This document shows positions 1 through 5,277 of a stretch of DNA of 7,946 nt, piece by piece. The notes under the pieces are model-generated. The model was given only the letters and a program-made list of their open reading frames with translations. It ran no database searches and was not told the origin of the DNA. Position numbers and translations under genes: made by a program. Position 1 is the stretch's first letter. Each line of letters begins with the position of its first letter. This stretch comes from DATMGU01 sp035555315 (GTDB lineage Bacteria; Pseudomonadota; Alphaproteobacteria; ATCC43930; CGMCC-115725): assembly GCA_035555315.1 (NCBI GenBank), contig DATMGU010000012.1:1-7946 (forward strand). The letters run 5' to 3'.

Positions 1-292
1 CTTTCAGAATGTGGAGGATCAGCTGTCCAACCTGCGCATTCTCCAGCAGGAGGCGGGTGCCCAGGCGGAAGCGGTACGCCTGGCGCGTCAGGCGGTGGAC
101 ATCACGCTCAACGAATATCGGGCGGGAACGACGACCTACACGAGCGTGGTCACCGCTCAGGCGACCGCGCTGAGCAACGAGGAAACGGCGTTGCAGATCC
201 AGCAAAGCCGGCTATCCGCCAGCGCCAATTTGATCGAAGCACTCGGCGGCGGCTGGAATGTGTCGCAGCTGTCTCGGGAGGCGACGCGATGA
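1..292 (+). CDS. C-terminal part of an RND-type efflux outer membrane factor (NodT/TolC family)
   Basis: This is the 3' end of a gene that begins outside the window; it is open from base 2 and stops at 290-292. The last ~96 residues are visible. They form a long amphipathic helical stretch (FQNVEDQLSNLRIL, then ARQAVDITLNEYRAGTTTYT, then VVTAQATALSNEETALQI), the typical final coiled-coil hairpin of outer membrane efflux proteins. The YRAGTTTY segment matches the conserved 'Y-x-x-G-x-x-x-Y/F' turn of this family. It ends with the usual ALGGGW tail. Proteins of this family form a trimeric outer-membrane channel that works with an inner-membrane pump and a periplasmic adaptor. The expected pump genes would lie upstream. 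It is probably unrelated to the amine genes downstream. The family call is firm; the exact transport substrate cannot be told. Confidence 0.88.
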   Translation, partial: FQNVEDQLSNLRILQQEAGAQAEAVRLARQAVDITLNEYRAGTTTYTSVVTAQATALSNEETALQIQQSRLSASANLIEALGGGWNVSQLSREATR

Positions 293-318
293 ACCGGATC
301 AAACCCGCGAACCCTTGA
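289..318 (+). other. Nine-codon ORF overlapping the efflux gene stop; possible remnant of a lost gene
   Basis: An ATG overlaps the stop of the efflux gene in an ATGA arrangement (289-292), the usual layout for a translationally coupled next gene. The frame runs only nine codons (MNRIKPANP) before TGA at 316-318. The gene start looks intact but nothing recognisable follows. It could be the 5' scar of an operon partner removed by deletion or rearrangement, or a chance ATG, which is common at such overlaps. No function is proposed. Confidence 0.3.
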
Positions 319-418
319 CGACGTCCGTTCTTCGTAAGAAAAAGAGTTGTCGACTGGGAAACCCGCGGCGTCCCGATCCAGGGCCGCCAGCGCTTCCGTT
401 TTCAGCTTGGGAACCGTG
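293..418 (+). promoter_or_regulatory. Gap before the GcvT-like gene, with a weak promoter candidate and a GGGAAAC half-site
   Basis: If the GcvT-like gene starts at 419, about 100 bases between it and the nine-codon ORF are non-coding. A TTGACG hexamer at 314-319 resembles a -35 box, but no good -10 lies at the right distance (TAAGAA at 335-340 leaves only 15 bases). A GGGAAAC at 356-362 equals one arm of the palindrome upstream of mgsA at 4264-4280, but a matching second arm is absent. A short TTCTT-CGT-AAGAA inverted repeat (328-340) has arms too small to interpret. No terminator for the efflux gene is seen. Confidence 0.25.
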
Positions 419-1552
419 ATGACAGCGTCCTGGAGATCTACCGTCTTGGCCGACCGGCACCGCGCCTTGGGCTCGAAGCTGGAAGATTGGATCGGCATGC
501 CCACCGCCTGGACCTATGCCAAGGACCTCGCCGAGGACCATGTGGCGATCCGGACCAAAGCCGCCCTGATGGACGTATCGGGCCTGCGCAAGCTGCATCT
601 GGTCGGACCGCATGCGTCGGGCATCCTCGATTATGTGACCACCCGGGACGTGTCCAAGATCACGCCCGGCCGATCCGCCTATACATGCTTGCTGAACGAC
701 CAGGGCAAGTTCATCGAGGATTGCATCCTCTACCGAACCGGTCCGAACAGCTGGATGGTGGTACATGGCGGCGGTGCCGGCCAGGAGACGCTGTCGCAGC
801 AGGTGGCCGGGCGCAATGTCGCCATGCTGTTCGACGACGATCTGCACGACCTGTCGCTGCAGGGACCGGTCGCGGTGGACTACCTATCCCGCCACATTCC
901 CGATATCCGGTCGCTGAAATACTTCCACCATCTGCAGACCACCCTGTTCGGCAAGCCGGTGATGATCTCGCGGACGGGCTATACTGGGGAGCGGGGCTAC
1001 GAGATCTTCTGCCGCGCGCAGGATGCCGGCGAGATCTGGGACACCATCCTGCGGGAAGGCAGCGATCTCGGGATCGTTCCGGCCTGCTTCACCACGCTCG
1101 ATGTGTTGCGGGTGGAGAGTTACCTGCTGTTCTATCCCTTCGACAATTCGGAACTGTATCCGTTCGAGCATGAGGGGCCGGGCGACACCCTGTGGGAATT
1201 GGGCCTCGACTTCACCGTCAGCCCCGGCAAGATCGGCTTTCGCGGGGCCACCGCCCATTATCGGGCGAAAGGCAAGGAGCGGTTCAAGATCTACGGTCTG
1301 GCGCTGGAGGGTGAAACGGTGGCCCAGCCCGGCGACGAGGTCTTCGCCGAGGGGCGCAAGGTCGGCGTCGCCACCATGGGCATGTTTTCCACCCTGACCG
1401 GCCGGTCCATGGCGATCGCGCGGCTCTCGCCCGACTTCGCCGTCGGCGGCCGACCGGTGGAAGTGCGCGGCGCCGGCGGCACGACGCCGGCACGGACTCA
1501 CGCCCTGCCGTTCGACGATCCGGAGAAAAAGAAGCGGACGGCGAAAGACTGA
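419..1552 (+). CDS. GcvT-family aminomethyltransferase-like, folate-binding protein
   Basis: This is a 377-residue protein of the glycine-cleavage T-protein family, close to the usual GcvT length of 360-380. Proteins of this family bind tetrahydrofolate and accept or release one-carbon groups from amines. Visible landmarks are AIRTKAALMDVSGL near residue 43, the IEDCILY segment with Asp101 at the position of the catalytic Asp of E. coli GcvT, the signature RTGYTGERGYEIF near 185-197, TLDVLRVES near 227-235, and the C-terminal barrel domain with FSTLTGRSMAIARL near 324-337. The ATG at 419 is chosen because homology begins right after it and a GGGAA lies just upstream. A TTG at 347 would add 24 low-complexity residues. 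No gcvH or gcvP is adjacent, so a role in glycine cleavage is unlikely. By context it may demethylate an N-methyl compound or capture formaldehyde-level carbon; that is inference. It converges on the PhnD-like gene. Confidence 0.85.
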   Translation: MTASWRSTVLADRHRALGSKLEDWIGMPTAWTYAKDLAEDHVAIRTKAALMDVSGLRKLHLVGPHASGILDYVTTRDVSKITPGRSAYTCLLNDQGKFIEDCILYRTGPNSWMVVHGGGAGQETLSQQVAGRNVAMLFDDDLHDLSLQGPVAVDYLSRHIPDIRSLKYFHHLQTTLFGKPVMISRTGYTGERGYEIFCRAQDAGEIWDTILREGSDLGIVPACFTTLDVLRVESYLLFYPFDNSELYPFEHEGPGDTLWELGLDFTVSPGKIGFRGATAHYRAKGKERFKIYGLALEGETVAQPGDEVFAEGRKVGVATMGMFSTLTGRSMAIARLSPDFAVGGRPVEVRGAGGTTPARTHALPFDDPEKKKRTAKD

Positions 1553-1586
1553 GGCGATCCGCCCCGAACCCGGCGCGGTCCGAGCA

Positions 1587-2393
1587 TCAGATGAGCTCGG
1601 GATATCCCGCTTCCGCCGCCCGACGCTCATAGTCGAGCACGACGCGGTAGTCTCCGGCGGCAAGCGATGACAGGCCTGTAAAGCAGAGCGGCTCCAGCAC
1701 CGGACGGGAGGCGGGATCGGCGAAGAGGTCGGCCAGCGCCGTGCGCAGGATGGCCACGGCATCGGGCGGCGTCGCGCTCGAGGTGACGAAGACGAGGCCG
1801 GGGCTGGGCTTGGTGAAGGTGAGGATGCGCGTCCCCGCCACCGCCGCCGGCCGGTAGCGGCGGAGAAAGCCATAGGTGACGCAGTCGACGGCGCAGGTGT
1901 CGACCGCCCCCTGTTGCAGCATCTCGACGCTGCGCACGTGATGGCCCGTCGTCACGACCTCGCTGAAGAACGGCCCACCGCCCGCCAAGGGGGCCAGCGT
2001 CAGCCGAGGCAGGTTCATGCCGGAATTCGATTGCATGTTGTTGAGGCCGAAACGGCTGCCGCGCAGGTCTTCCAGACTTCGTGCGCTCGACCCCTCCGCC
2101 ACCAGGAAGGCGGCGCTGTGAAAGGCTCCCTCGCAGCCCGGCAGATCGTAATGCGGCGTACCGAGGATGGTCGCCTGATCGACGAACCATTTCAGCAGCG
2201 GATAGCCACAGATCTGGGTGAACAGCCGGTCCGGCGAGATAATATTGGGCACCGACGGGGCGCCATGCTCGAACGCGTCCGGCGGATCGAGGCCAGCGCG
2301 GCGCAGGCGGGCGGCGAGCGCCGACCAGAAGGCCTGATTAGCCTGTCGCATCTCGGGCAGATTATACATCGGCAGGGCTGCGGAGAGCGGCAT
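1587..2393 (-). CDS. PhnD-like (phosphonate/SsuA-type) substrate-binding protein, no signal peptide
   Basis: This 268-residue protein matches the PhnD-like periplasmic-binding fold (PF12974 type). Motifs seen are ALPMYNLPEM at 6-15, CGYPL at 62-66, LGTPHYDLPGCEG at 77-89, SLEDLRGSRFGLNNM followed by SNSGMN (106-127), AVDCVTY at 168-174 and SPGLVFVTS at 197-205. These correspond to the two-lobed ligand-binding core. The protein starts almost directly at the first beta-strand: there is no hydrophobic signal sequence, lipobox or twin-arginine motif. No ABC permease or ATPase gene is nearby, so it is probably not a conventional transporter component and may bind its ligand in the cytoplasm. The start lies 4 bases after the desaturase stop on the minus strand, with a GGAACGA upstream, so the two are almost certainly co-transcribed. 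Family call is good; ligand unknown. Confidence 0.8.
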   Translation of the reverse strand: MPLSAALPMYNLPEMRQANQAFWSALAARLRRAGLDPPDAFEHGAPSVPNIISPDRLFTQICGYPLLKWFVDQATILGTPHYDLPGCEGAFHSAAFLVAEGSSARSLEDLRGSRFGLNNMQSNSGMNLPRLTLAPLAGGGPFFSEVVTTGHHVRSVEMLQQGAVDTCAVDCVTYGFLRRYRPAAVAGTRILTFTKPSPGLVFVTSSATPPDAVAILRTALADLFADPASRPVLEPLCFTGLSSLAAGDYRVVLDYERRAAEAGYPELI

Positions 2394-2397
2394 TGGG

Positions 2398-3324
2398 TTA
2401 GTCGTTCCGGACGGGGTGGACCGGACGGAAGACCGGGATCACGAGCCAGCGCGCGGCGATGGTGCGATAGCCCGGAAAGACGTAGCCGGCATTATGCGCC
2501 AGGAGCTTGTCCCGGTTCGCCCAGTAAAAGCCACGCAGCTCGTACCAGGGGATCGTCGGCCGCAGATGATGGGCGACGTGCAGATTGTTGAACAGGAACA
2601 GGAAACCGAAGAACCAGCCGGATTCGACGCTCGCCACCCGCTGCCCCGGCAGGGGCGCCCAGCGATGCTCGTAGAACGACCGGATGAGGCCGATCCCGAA
2701 GGCGGGATAGGCGACGAAGACGACGTATTGCCAGAACGGCAAGCCGCAGATCGTGTCGACCCACGCGTAGATCAGCGCAAGCATCAACGCATGCCAGAAC
2801 CAGATCCGCCTGTTGGAGAAATCGCGACAGGCGAGCAGGCCGGTCTCGCGGACGACGAGGCGGTAGAGCCGGACGAACGGACCGAAGACGATGCGACCGA
2901 GCAGCGTCTGGTTGGTCAGATGGATCGCCCGCCAGACCGGGCCGATCGCCTGCCAGCGCGTCGCCGTGTGATAGAAGCTCTCGGGATCCTCGTAGGGGTC
3001 CGTGATGAAGCGGTTGCGATGATGCCGGCTGTGGCCGCGGTTATAAAGCGGATAGGGCAGCCAGAGCCCCAAGGGCGGGTAGACGAGCGCCCAGCGCAGC
3101 CAGATCGGCACCCGGCGCATCGCATGGATGGATTCATGCTGCAGCGAAAACTGTAGCGCGACGAGATAGACGCAGGGCGGCAACCAGATCCACCAGGGCA
3201 GCGATGCATGGAACCAGAGCAGGGCCGCCCAACCGCCATAGATCCCGGCGGCGAGCACAAAGGTCGGCCCTTCATAAGTCCACCAGAAATCGGCGATGCG
3301 GCGCGCGGGCGATCCGATGGTCAT
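2398..3324 (-). CDS. Membrane di-iron fatty-acid-desaturase-family protein
   Basis: This 308-residue integral membrane protein has the three histidine boxes of the PF00487 desaturase/hydroxylase superfamily: HESIH (63-67), HSRHH (98-102) and HVAHH (249-253), plus an additional His in RSFYEHR (214-221) before the third box. These histidines bind a non-haem di-iron centre that activates O2. Hydrophobic stretches near residues 20-40, 43-60, 174-192, 197-215 and 236-247 fit membrane segments around a cytosolic active site. The ATG at 3324 follows a good GGGAGG ribosome site. It is the first gene of a minus-strand pair with the PhnD-like gene. The superfamily also includes alkane and sterol hydroxylases and carotenoid ketolases, so the substrate need not be a fatty acid. 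No lipid gene is nearby. Its position beside a methylamine-type operon suggests, without proof, oxidation of an N-methylated or lipid-linked amine. Confidence 0.87.
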   Translation of the reverse strand: MTIGSPARRIADFWWTYEGPTFVLAAGIYGGWAALLWFHASLPWWIWLPPCVYLVALQFSLQHESIHAMRRVPIWLRWALVYPPLGLWLPYPLYNRGHSRHHRNRFITDPYEDPESFYHTATRWQAIGPVWRAIHLTNQTLLGRIVFGPFVRLYRLVVRETGLLACRDFSNRRIWFWHALMLALIYAWVDTICGLPFWQYVVFVAYPAFGIGLIRSFYEHRWAPLPGQRVASVESGWFFGFLFLFNNLHVAHHLRPTIPWYELRGFYWANRDKLLAHNAGYVFPGYRTIAARWLVIPVFRPVHPVRND

Positions 3325-3533
3325 GCCTGAGGCCTCCCGACCCCGATGTGCGATTTGGAAATGGGCACGCCGGGGATAGTATAGAAAAATTCTTTCCGCT
3401 CAAGAACCGGCCTGGGCACGACCCGGACAGGAGGCGTGGTGGCCCGCGCGTCGAAAACAGTTGCAGAGGAGGTCATTGTATACGTCCATGCCAGGACAAA
3501 TTTCGGGTGAAGGTGGAAAGAGGGAACGGTACC
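3325..3533. promoter_or_regulatory. Divergent intergenic region between the desaturase and the XRE-cupin regulator
   Basis: These 209 bases separate two genes that diverge, so promoters for both should lie here. The desaturase promoter candidate is at 3376-3403. For the regulator, TGTATACG (3478-3484) could be an extended -10, but no clear -35 is present. A strong AGGAGG (3467-3472) is not positioned for the regulator start. It could serve a short out-of-frame ORF (ATG 3488, stop 3551-3553, 21 residues) that overlaps the regulator start. No transfer RNA, terminator or insertion sequence is seen. Confidence 0.45.
3376..3403 (-). promoter_or_regulatory. Candidate promoter of the desaturase / PhnD-like pair, with an operator-like spacer
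   Basis: Read on the minus strand, TTGAGC (3403-3398) is followed after 16 bases by TACTAT (3381-3376), a reasonable sigma-70 -35/-10 pair in an otherwise GC-rich region. The spacer is unusually AT-rich and contains GGAAAGAATTTTTC (3397-3384), a near-palindrome. Aligned with the perfect palindrome upstream of mgsA, the 17 bases at 3398-3382 agree at 12 positions. The start codon lies about 50 bases downstream with a GGGAGG ribosome site. Promoter prediction by eye is uncertain. Confidence 0.4.
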
Positions 3534-4217
3534 GTGGCGACCGACGAGACTAAGGAGTCCAATGTCATAGATGCGCCGGCCGGCGACACCGTTGGACTGA
3601 TCCGCGGCGAAGATCTGGCGACGGGATCGAGCGCCCCGCGGCGGGATAACCGCACGCTGGAGCAGGCGATCGGTGCGCAGGTTCGTCAACTGCGCAAGCG
3701 CCTCGACCTGACGGCGACCGATCTCGCCGGTGCCGCCGACATCTCCGCCGGCATGCTGTCGAAGATCGAGAACGGCCAGATCTCGCCATCGCTGGCGACG
3801 CTGCAAGCCCTCGCCGGCGCGCTCAATACCCCGCTCACGGCCCTTTTGGGTGCGTTCGACGAAAGGCGGGATTGCTCCTACGTGCCGGCCGGAACGGGGG
3901 TCACGATCGAGCGGCGCGGCACCAAGGTCGGCCATCAATACCAGCTTCTCGGCCACTCGCTGTCGGGCGACATCGTCGTCGAGCCCTACCTGATCACGCT
4001 CACGGCGGAGGCTGTACCCTACTCCGCCTTCCAGCATGTCGGGACGGAGTTCATCTACATGCTGACCGGCAAGGTAAGCTACCGCCATGCCGACAGGATC
4101 TATCTGCTGCAGCCGGGCGATTCCCTGTTCTTCGATGCGGGCGCCTTTCACGGGCCGGAGATCCTGCACGAAGCACCGATGACCTATCTGTCGATCATCG
4201 TCTATCCGCGCCAGTGA
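3534..4217 (+). CDS. XRE-family transcriptional regulator with C-terminal cupin domain
   Basis: This 227-residue protein (GTG start) is a cytoplasmic DNA-binding regulator of the HTH_3 plus Cupin_2 type. The helix-turn-helix covers about residues 45-100 (GAQVRQLRKRLDLTATDLA, then ISAGMLSKIENGQISPSL with recognition helix near 71-81). The cupin domain runs from about 155 to 225: FQHVGTEFIYMLTGKV carries His168 and Glu172, and PGDSLFFDAGAFHG carries His206, the expected small-ligand pocket. The GTG at 3534 is chosen because AGAGGGAA (3519-3526) is well spaced. The frame is open further upstream to 3204, but that part overlaps the desaturase antisense and has a composition unlike a protein. Regulators of this type are often found next to mgsABC/gmaS-like operons. 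It probably senses an amine or glutamate-related effector and controls the downstream operon, and perhaps the divergent pair; this is inference. Confidence 0.87.
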   Translation: MATDETKESNVIDAPAGDTVGLIRGEDLATGSSAPRRDNRTLEQAIGAQVRQLRKRLDLTATDLAGAADISAGMLSKIENGQISPSLATLQALAGALNTPLTALLGAFDERRDCSYVPAGTGVTIERRGTKVGHQYQLLGHSLSGDIVVEPYLITLTAEAVPYSAFQHVGTEFIYMLTGKVSYRHADRIYLLQPGDSLFFDAGAFHGPEILHEAPMTYLSIIVYPRQ

Positions 4218-4263
4218 CCGTACATGACTGGTGGCTGCGCGGACGGCATGCCTATTTCTCATG

Positions 4264-4280
4264 GGGAAACAATGTTTCCC
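4264..4280. promoter_or_regulatory. Perfect palindrome, candidate operator O1 for the XRE-cupin regulator
   Basis: GGGAAACAATGTTTCCC is a perfect inverted repeat with 7-bp arms and a 3-base centre. It lies between the regulator stop and mgsA and ends five bases before the TTGACA hexamer (4286-4291). Size and symmetry fit a dimeric HTH regulator, and the regulator gene sits directly upstream. The position just upstream of -35 would suit an activator; binding is not shown. Confidence 0.65.
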
Positions 4281-4285
4281 TTGGA

Positions 4286-4314
4286 TTGACACTATCGCGC
4301 CTATGGACGACATT
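4286..4314 (+). promoter_or_regulatory. Candidate promoter of the mgsABC-gmaS operon
   Basis: A consensus -35 hexamer TTGACA (4286-4291) is followed after 17 bases by GACATT (4309-4314), a poor but acceptable -10. The predicted start of transcription is near 4320, leaving a leader of about 60 bases. A perfect palindrome lies immediately upstream and a degenerate copy overlaps the -10. The weak -10 is consistent with a promoter that needs an activator. Confidence 0.5.
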
Positions 4315-4321
4315 GTGTCCC
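4305..4321. promoter_or_regulatory. Degenerate second copy of the operator, candidate O2
   Basis: GGACGACATTGTGTCCC agrees with the O1 palindrome at 12 of 17 positions, best in its right half (ACATTGTGTCCC against ACAATGTTTCCC). It begins 41 bases after O1, about four helical turns, so both would face the same side of the DNA. It overlaps the candidate -10 and the predicted transcription start, a position that would suit repression. Confidence 0.4.
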
Positions 4322-4325
4322 GTTG

Positions 4326-4350
4326 ATCTGGGCGACGTCAATCTGGGCGA
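4326..4350 (+). repeat. Short tandem-like direct repeat in the mgsA leader
   Basis: ATCTGGGCGA occurs at 4326-4335 and again at 4341-4350, 15 bases apart, and each is followed within a few bases by CGTCA (4336-4340 and 4355-4359). The repeat lies in the predicted untranslated leader. It may be a protein site, a recent small duplication or chance. Confidence 0.4.
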
Positions 4351-4365
4351 TGCACGTCACCCCAT

Positions 4366-4370
4366 GGAGG
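4366..4370 (+). promoter_or_regulatory. Ribosome binding site of mgsA
   Basis: GGAGG lies 10 bases upstream of the ATG at 4381. An earlier ATG at 4364 is out of frame. The start at 4381 is fixed by the need for Cys as residue 2, the catalytic nucleophile of the encoded amidotransferase. Confidence 0.6.
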
Positions 4371-4380
4371 TTACCCCGGC

Positions 4381-5277
4381 ATGTGTGGAATCGTTGGGCT
4401 GTTCATCAAGGATCCGGCCCTGGAGCCCGATCTTGGGCGTCATCTCGCGAGCATGATGACCGTCCTTTCCGACCGGGGACCCGATAGCGCCGGCTTCGCG
4501 GTCTATGGAGCCGGTGCCGCCGACGGGGTCAAGCTCACCCTGCGCGCGCCGGCCGGCTTCGATTTCGCAAAGCTCATGGCGTCGCTGCGCGAACGGGTCC
4601 ATGGCCAGGTGGACCTCAAGGTCATCGGCACCCATGCCGTCCTCTCCATCGCGACGGCGGACGAAGCGGCGATCCGGCAATCGATCGCGGCCATGCCCGA
4701 CATCGCCTTCGTCGGTGCCGGCACGCGCATGGAGCTTTACAAGGAGGTCGGGCTGCCGGCCGAGGTCGCGCGGTGCTTCGCGCTCGACCGCATGAGCGGG
4801 ACTCACGGCATCGCGCATACCCGCATGGCGACAGAGTCCGCGGTGACGACGGATGGCGCGCATCCATTCTCGACCGGCCTCGACCAGTGCCTCGTCCACA
4901 ACGGATCGCTGTCGAACCACAATGCGGTCCGGCGGGAGCTGAAACGGGAAGGCCTGACCTTCGCCACCGACAATGACAGCGAGGTGGCGGCGGGCTACCT
5001 GACCTGGCGGATGCGGCAAGGGGCGTCTCTCGACCAAGCGCTGGAGCACGCGCTCGACGATCTCGACGGCTTCTACACCTTCGTCGTTGGCACCGAATCC
5101 GGCTTCGGCGTGCTGCGCGACCCGATCGCCTGCAAACCCGCCGTCATGGCGGAGACCGACCGGTACGTCGCCTTCGGCTCCGAATACCGGGCACTCGTCG
5201 ACCTGCCGGACATCGAGCGGGCACGGGTCTGGGAGCCGGAGCCGGCCAAAGTCTATTTCTGGGAACGGCCGGCATGA
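4381..5277 (+). CDS. mgsA: N-methylglutamate synthase subunit A, class II glutamine-amidotransferase-like (GlxB-type)
   Basis: This 298-residue protein is an N-terminal-nucleophile (Ntn) amidotransferase domain, like the first domain of glutamate synthase. In that family Cys2, exposed by removal of Met1, attacks the gamma-amide and passes ammonia (here possibly methylamine from gamma-glutamylmethylamide) to the partner subunits. Visible residues are MCGIVGLF with Cys2, DRGPDSAG at 31-38, HTRMATES at 146-153 with the substrate-binding Arg148, AHPFS at 160-164, VHNGSLSNH at 172-180 with the Asn-Gly oxyanion pair, TDNDSE at 196-201, and LRDPIACKPAV at 245-255. It is the first gene of the operon and shares 4 bases with mgsB (ATGA at 5274-5277). 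In rhizobia the same family is called GlxB. The fold is certain; the amide substrate is inferred from the downstream gmaS. Confidence 0.88.
   Translation: MCGIVGLFIKDPALEPDLGRHLASMMTVLSDRGPDSAGFAVYGAGAADGVKLTLRAPAGFDFAKLMASLRERVHGQVDLKVIGTHAVLSIATADEAAIRQSIAAMPDIAFVGAGTRMELYKEVGLPAEVARCFALDRMSGTHGIAHTRMATESAVTTDGAHPFSTGLDQCLVHNGSLSNHNAVRRELKREGLTFATDNDSEVAAGYLTWRMRQGASLDQALEHALDDLDGFYTFVVGTESGFGVLRDPIACKPAVMAETDRYVAFGSEYRALVDLPDIERARVWEPEPAKVYFWERPA

Noticed and set aside
1553..1600. Bidirectional terminator between the convergent GcvT-like and PhnD-like genes
   Set aside because: The only hairpin seen (CGAGCATC with GATGAGCTCG, 1581-1600) has a bulge, almost no loop and no T-tract, and overlaps the end of the PhnD-like coding sequence.
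884..1873. 329-codon minus-strand frame spanning the end of the GcvT-like gene and the PhnD-like gene
   Set aside because: It crosses two well-supported genes in another frame and has a proline/arginine/alanine-rich sequence unlike a folded protein.
3204..3533. Longer N-terminus for the XRE-cupin regulator
   Set aside because: The extra 110 residues overlap the desaturase gene antisense, are Arg/Cys-rich without homology, and a good ribosome site precedes GTG 3534.
3526..3535. ACGGTACCGT palindrome overlapping the regulator start codon
   Set aside because: A 10-bp palindrome is expected by chance and it does not resemble the O1 sequence; not enough to call an autoregulatory site.
4244..4251. 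GGCATGCC followed by TATTTCT as a terminator for the regulator
   Set aside because: The palindrome has no loop and only eight bases, so it cannot form a stable terminator hairpin.
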